Made by a program: the position numbers and the translations under genes. Positions 59,201 to 64,000 of a DNA stretch of 64,000 nt are shown here, piece after piece. This stretch comes from Kalaharituber pfeilii (lineage: Eukaryota > Ascomycota > Pezizomycetes > Pezizales > Pezizaceae). Each line of letters begins with the position of its first letter. Positions within the stretch are counted from its first letter, which is position 1. Location: the NCBI GenBank assembly GCA_015179045.1, contig WHUZ01000002.1:1922001-1986000 (forward strand). The letters are read 5' to 3'. The notes under the pieces were generated by a model that ran no database searches, was not told the DNA's origin, and saw only the letters and a list, made by a program, of their open reading frames with translations.

Positions 59201-60762
59201 GATCATGGGCAATTCCACTAAGCATGGTGAAACGATCATTTTCAGATAACCTAAACGTCTCTGCCATCCATGGGAAGTAATATGTCAAGCTGAAATGTCG
59301 CCCACGGACACCTTTGGGAATACCCTCACTTCCAGAGGTAAAACTCAATGTAGGATTCGAGTCTGGCCCAACTACTACTCCCGTTCCCCGCGCTTTAAGT
59401 GGTACTTGCTCAACAAGAACATCTAGCCCGCCTATTTCTCCGCCGAGGAGTGTGCCGTCCGCCTGAATTGCCAATGCGGGCACTTCTGTAAGGATGTTGA
59501 GCTCATCCGTGATATAGCTTCGAACTAGTGGGGCCAATCTCCCTGCCTTGGAGATAACCACAAGAGCCTTTGGCTGAGCAACCTGAAGATAGATATTCTG
59601 TCTTGCAGGTGGATAGGCTGGATCAATGACCGAAAATGTAGCTCCTGCTTTAAGCACACCCATGACCGCAACCACGAGATCGACACCTCTGTGGGCATAC
59701 ACCATCACGACATCCCCAATCTGAATTCCTTTCTGTACAAAATGGTGTGCTAGGATATTCGATGCTTCGTCAAGCTGCCTGTAAGTGAAAACCCTGTTCT
59801 TGGATGTAGGATCATTGAAGTCTGCCGTTTCAATTACACATTCTCTCTCTGGATGCTTTTTGGCATTTTCGGAAAAAATGTCATGAATTGCCCCTCGGAA
59901 ATTACTCCAGTCAAGGTCCTTGGTGGGGTTCGGTAAGATCTTCTCTTGAGCAGGTGTTTTCAATGATATTGAGCCTATTGGTATCTGGGGATTTTTGGCG
60001 CCAACTTGAATGATCTGTAACAACTGATCGATCATTTGTGAGATTCTTGCCGTGGAGAACATCAATTGGTTGTAATGTGCCTTGAGGGTAATCTCCGGCA
60101 TCAAGGATGCGCTTCTGAGCGAGTGGAGGGCCTTGAGTGGGGCGAGTTCAACATAGACAGTAAGGTCTTCAGCAAGGGCATGTGAGGACAGGAACTGCTG
60201 AGATGGGGCATCCGGGGCATAATATAGAGACTGGCGGAAAAGTGCGGGAGGTGACGCAGCACCAGATTTTTGTTGAAGGTATTTCACAAGCTGTGAAAAT
60301 GGCACAGAGTCGGCAACGCCATCAATTTCCAGCTGGATACGAACTCAGCCCCAATTCATGGAGTATTTTCCGATGGCGAAGAATTCATACCTTCTTGACG
60401 GTGCTAAGCAAATCCTGAAAAGTTGTCTGCCCTGTGACTGGCGCCCGTAAGACGAATGGTTCTTTATTCTCACTGCTTGTTCCCAAGCTGATGTCTTCAT
60501 CCCCTGTCAACCTAAAAGAGAGAACGACAAACGCCGCCAGAAGGATAGTAAAAGGTGAGAAGGGATTTGAGACATCCAAGATGCTCAATTGCAACAGAGC
60601 TGTTCTTGCTGCCTCGGGTATCGCTACAGAATGTTCTGCTTCCACAATTCGTGGAGGATCAGGCCGCACGTAGTCCGTAGTCAACGTTTGCGTAGTAAGA
60701 CTCCTCAGGCGGCTCTCCCATCGCTCGAGACGAGCTCGCAGGGAGTCTGTCGAAACGGTCAT
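56268..60762 (-). CDS. LYS2: L-2-aminoadipate reductase (large subunit)
   Basis: Activates 2-aminoadipate with ATP, loads it on a phosphopantetheine arm and reduces it with NADPH to the semialdehyde, in fungal lysine synthesis. The ATG at 60762 (MTVSTDSLRARL) is preferred over the upstream in-frame ATG at 60783, by resemblance to homologue starts. An intron near 60389-60332 follows. The order is an N-terminal condensation-like part, then an adenylation domain (LSFTSGSEGIPKGVRGRH, NMYGTTETQRAVSYF, YRTGDLGRY, NGKIDKPALPFP). The carrier domain has the Ser of LGGHSILATRM. The reductase shows FLTGATGFLGVYIL and the YGQSKWAAE dyad. A 51-nt stopless intron appears to interrupt the adenylation domain. 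Length is about 1,450 residues. A Gcn4-type site lies upstream. Confidence 0.96.
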
Positions 60763-61520
60763 TGGTAATATTGGTGCAAGCACTTAGGGAACTTGAGTGA
60801 CTTGAGGATGTGGGAGAAAAACACTGGGAAGCGACTTGCGGCAGTCAGCTTCAATCCTCAGTATTGGACCAAAGGCAGCGAGGTTGCTTTGAGTCACTTT
60901 TCTGGGGGCGGGGGCACTGGGCCCGCTGCCCCGCCATTGCGCGCTATACCATAATGCAGGAGCAACTCTTAAGGGCTCGTAGCATACCAAACCAGACCTG
61001 TGGGCGACGAGCTCTTCGCATACCAATCGGCCCGGCGAACTGCGCTGGGCTATCCGGCGAGCATCCCCGAATACATGCCGGTTTTATAGAGTGCAAATTC
61101 CGAAATTCCGGCGAACTTCGAAATTACCAACTTGACGTGTACTTACATGTGTGGCTGCCCTGGCGGCATGCAATGAATACCGCTGATATCGCATAATGCC
61201 CTACCCTGGAGGAATGCAAGAGGTGTTGGTTGCCCCACCATGAAAAGCTTGAGAGCGGGGCAGAAGTTGCACGACAGAGTTGCCAAGACTGTAAAATTCC
61301 ACTGCCTAAGTCACATGCAGCCCCGGAACAAGTGCATAGTAATGCTCCGTCAGGGACGTTTAACTACTTGACTTAAACAAATCTTCAGGAGCGCGACCGG
61401 CCTGCACAGACAATGCCAAGTAGATATGTAGCTTTTATGATATTGGAGAGTCTAGCGTCGAGTGGAACGGAGTCTATGAGGTACATGCTATGCTACAATA
61501 CAAGTAAAGGGCCAGACAGT
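60763..61520. other. Intergenic region upstream of LYS2
   Basis: About 760 bp with the LYS2 promoter and the 3' flank of the aspartyl-tRNA synthetase gene. A 128-codon plus-strand frame at 60810 has no domain and is not annotated. Confidence 0.5.
60890..60896. promoter_or_regulatory. Gcn4/CPC1-type site (TGAGTCA) upstream of LYS2
   Basis: A perfect TGAGTCA lies 128 bp upstream of the LYS2 ATG. This is the general amino-acid control element bound by Gcn4 and its filamentous homologues CPC1/CpcA, and lysine genes are known targets in fungi. One perfect copy at this distance is suggestive. Confidence 0.55.
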
Positions 61521-64000
61521 CTAGCGATATTTCCAGGCGAGATGATATGGCGCCAACTCTGCATCGGAAACAGTTGAAGGGCTTCCAATAAGAAGATCCT
61601 GGGCCTTCCCATTCTTTGGGAATGCAATAACGTCTCGAATCGTCTCAGTTCCTACAAGAATGGCCATGAGCCTGTCAAATCCTAGTGCCATGCCGGCATG
61701 CGGTGGGCAACCACTTCCAAGGACTTTGAGAAGGTGGTCGAATTGACTTAGCCGGTTATCAGGAATCTAGTTGAAGAGCCGATTAGTAAATAGTGCTATG
61801 ATATACATTAATGTACCAACAAACCTTGATGATGTCCTTCAAAATGTATCTCTGCAGTTCTGAATTATGGATACGTGCGCTTCCGCCTCCAATCTCCTCT
61901 CCGTTTATCACAAGATCAAAGTGCTGAGCTTTCACTTTCAAAGGATCTGTTTCTAAAAGGTGTAAATCTTGAAGCCGAGGTGCAGTGAATGGATGATGAT
62001 TGGATGATAAGCCAGCTGCACCCCCTTGGCCTGGGTCGATTTCCGTGTCCGACTGTGGCTTGAATAGCGGGAAATCGGTAATCCAGACCAACTGGTCAAA
62101 TGGGCTGCGTGCGACTATGCCTCGGAAGTAACCCATTCGTAACATTATATCTCTAATGTTACCGATATTAGAAGTTCCACCCTAATACACAAAGTTAGCT
62201 TGGCATGTAATAATATCGATCAGACAGGTATTGACAAGCAACATACACTAAATTGTTTACGTCTCGCTTGTACAATGACAATCTGACCATCCCGAGCACA
62301 CATGAAGTTTTGTATTTGACTCCGAGTATCGAAACCGGATCGTTCCAGAAGTTCGACATTTCGAGCGGCTTTAGATCCAAATGAAATAAATGGAAACTCC
62401 TTCTCCATTTCATCCAGACCAGGCCTTGCAAAAGCACGATCATGTATTTCGTCAATATAGTCTGCAGCTTTTACGAGAGGTAATGCAGGGTTCAAGGGAA
62501 TTCCATCGTGTGCCTCCAACACGAAAGCCTCGACAACCACATCAGGATCACCATTTTGAAGATGCGGTAAAAGTACTGTAACATCTCGGATCTGCAGCAA
62601 AAATTGGAAATTAGTGATTTTATTCAATACCTCGACTTATTTGCTAGTTACCCTTGAATGGTCATATCGGAGGTCTGGCTTGTCGCTGCCGTAAGTGGAA
62701 ATAGCAGTTTGATATGGAATTCTTCGCAGCGGAAAGTTGGTGTATTGAGCACCAGCTTTACGCCTTTGTGCCCAAATGGTCTTTATCAATACTTCAACAG
62801 CTTCCATCACATCTTGTGCTCCAGCAAATGACATTTCCAAATCAAGCTTGAAAATACTCTTTAGTATCATGCCACCAAGAGAGAATTTCAAAACATTAGA
62901 GGAATACCTGTGTGAATTCTGGCTGACGATCAGCCCTAAGATCCTCATCCCTGAAACACCTTGCAAATTGGTAGTACCGATGAACACCAGAGGCCATTAA
63001 AATCTGTTTATATTGTTGTGGGCTTTGGATAAGAGAATACATCATCCCAGTGTACCGTGAAGGAACAAAAAACTCCTTAGCCCCTTCTGGAGTTGGCTTG
63101 AATAATATTGGCGTTTCAACTTCAAGAAATCCAAGTTTTTCAAGCTCAGAACGACAAATTGAGGCTACCTCAGCCCTGTGACGCAAAGCCCTGTTGAGGG
63201 TGTCCTCAGTGCGAAGTTGAAGATGTCGATCCGCAAGAGTGAACTTCGCGTCTTTGGTGAACATTATATCGTCAACATCATTTAAAACATGCACCGCTTC
63301 AGGAATAATCTCTACTTCCTGGTTCTGTCTGGCCGTAGATCTCTTTATAGCAGGTAATACGTCTTTCTCAGGCACTGCTACTTCCACCTTCGGTGGCTCG
63401 CTCTGTGGCTCGCTCGGCTGCTCATTCTGCTGCTCATTCTGCTGCTCATTCTGCTGCTCATTCTGCTGCTCATTCGGCGTTTTTTGCTCCAGTGCTTTCA
63501 GAGGCCTCCGAGATTTCGGCGATTCCTTTCGTACTACCTTCCCGGTGAGAGCCACAGGAGTCCACGCCTTTACAGCACCAACTTCCTCATGTATTTTTTG
63601 GTAATCAGTACCAGGGGGGCCATGCAATAAAGAAACGAGTTGAACCCCTGGCGCACCAGAGAAATCGAGGAAGTCTACAAAGATTACTTTATTCATATGG
63701 CGGACGCCAGCGAAGAAACCATGAAGAGTAACGGTCTGGCCAATCAAAGAATCATCGAGCTGGGCAAAAGTATGTGTTGCTCGTGGATAATTTACTTGGA
63801 ATAAAGTACATAATCAGCATGGAACAAAAAGAGTTATGGAGAAGGTATAGTCACACTTCTGTTTGAATTTGCTCCATTTTGAAGGTTCCTGGCCTACTTG
63901 AGTTGCGATTTCTGTGGGTAGTGTGGATGAGGGCCTAGCCTCCAACTGCCGCTCTGTCTCAGAGAGAAGTAAGTTGTAACTCCGATCAAGATCTTTTGTC
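61521..64000 (-). CDS. MSD1: Aspartyl-tRNA synthetase, mitochondrial, 5' partial
   Basis: Charges mitochondrial tRNA with aspartate. It is of the bacterial type, with an internal insertion, rather than the cytosolic Dps1 type. The gene runs off the right edge, so the start and presequence are missing. An intron near 63851-63790 joins FKQK to [13 protein letters not shown]. An OB-fold anticodon-binding domain follows ([19 protein letters not shown]), then a Gln/Glu-rich low-complexity insert. Class II motif 2 is [16 protein letters not shown], completed by LDLEMSF after an intron. The bacterial insertion domain contains [13 protein letters not shown]. Late motifs are [12 protein letters not shown] and motif 3 [13 protein letters not shown]. 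The C-terminus ends HLAWKYR with TAG 61521-61523. The mitochondrial assignment is from type only. Confidence 0.93.
63418..63474. repeat. 12-bp tandem repeat inside the aspartyl-tRNA synthetase gene
   Basis: About five in-frame copies of CTGCTCATTCTG or its permutation code Asn-Glu-Gln-Gln repeats in the linker between the OB fold and the catalytic core. Because the unit is a multiple of three, copy-number change preserves the frame. Confidence 0.9.

Noticed and set aside
63418..63474. Regularly spaced repeats considered as a CRISPR-like array
   Set aside because: Units are contiguous 12-mers without spacers, are in frame within a coding gene, and the genome is eukaryotic.

Overview
The window is eukaryotic and fungal. 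It carries short (about 45-150 nt) GT-AG introns with CTAAC-like branch sites. Its genes are typical of filamentous Ascomycota: LYS2-type aminoadipate reductase, squalene synthase with fungal-style introns, class II DAHP synthase, a DUF3020 protein, a MIM1 homologue and a urease accessory GTPase. Introns are frequent (about eight or more in CWH43, several in MSH6 and UreG). Intergenic stretches are long and rich in homopolymers, with at least two MITE-like elements. I place it in Pezizomycotina. An early-diverging, intron-rich class such as Pezizomycetes is possible, but the sequence does not settle this.

Layout. 1-1.5 kb: no supported gene. 1.5-3.2 kb (-): ZIP zinc transporter. 3.2-7.1 kb: gene-poor. 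7.1-8.3 kb (+): mitochondrial EndoG-type nuclease. 9.7-11.2 kb (+): L-type lectin cargo receptor. 11.2-13.5 kb: gene-poor, with a diverged inverted repeat. 13.5-14.9 kb (-): p47/Shp1 cofactor, divergent from OXA1 at 15.4-17.0 kb (+). 17.7-18.2 kb (-): MIM1. 18.7-22.3 kb (-): CWH43. 22.9-24.5 kb (-): D-serine dehydratase-like enzyme. 25.8-27.4 kb: two divergent small secreted cysteine-rich proteins. 27.4-31.1 kb: no gene seen. 31.2-34.7 kb (+): DUF3020 protein. 35.3-35.7 kb (+): small zinc-ribbon protein. 37.9-39.6 kb (+): squalene synthase. 39.6-44.2 kb: repeat-rich, with two MITEs, a large A/T microsatellite and a decayed ORF. 44.2 kb (-): tRNA-Glu with an intron. 44.5-46.2 kb (-): class II DAHP synthase, divergent from HYPK at 46.9-47.3 kb (+). 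47.8-51.7 kb (-): MSH6. 52.4-54.3 kb (-): TFIIIA-type zinc-finger protein. 54.7-55.8 kb (-): UreG. 56.3-60.8 kb (-): LYS2. 61.5-64.0 kb (-): mitochondrial aspartyl-tRNA synthetase, cut by the right edge.

Most genes are single-copy housekeeping functions and are not arranged as a pathway cluster. Three themes recur: mitochondrial biogenesis and maintenance (EndoG, OXA1, MIM1, mt-AspRS), the secretory pathway (lectin receptor, CWH43 lipid remodelling, p47), and amino-acid biosynthesis (DAHP synthase, LYS2). The accessory part lies at about 25-44 kb. It holds the two putative effectors, an exactly repeated 15-mer, and the MITEs. Splice sites were read by eye, so exon borders are reliable only where coordinates are given.
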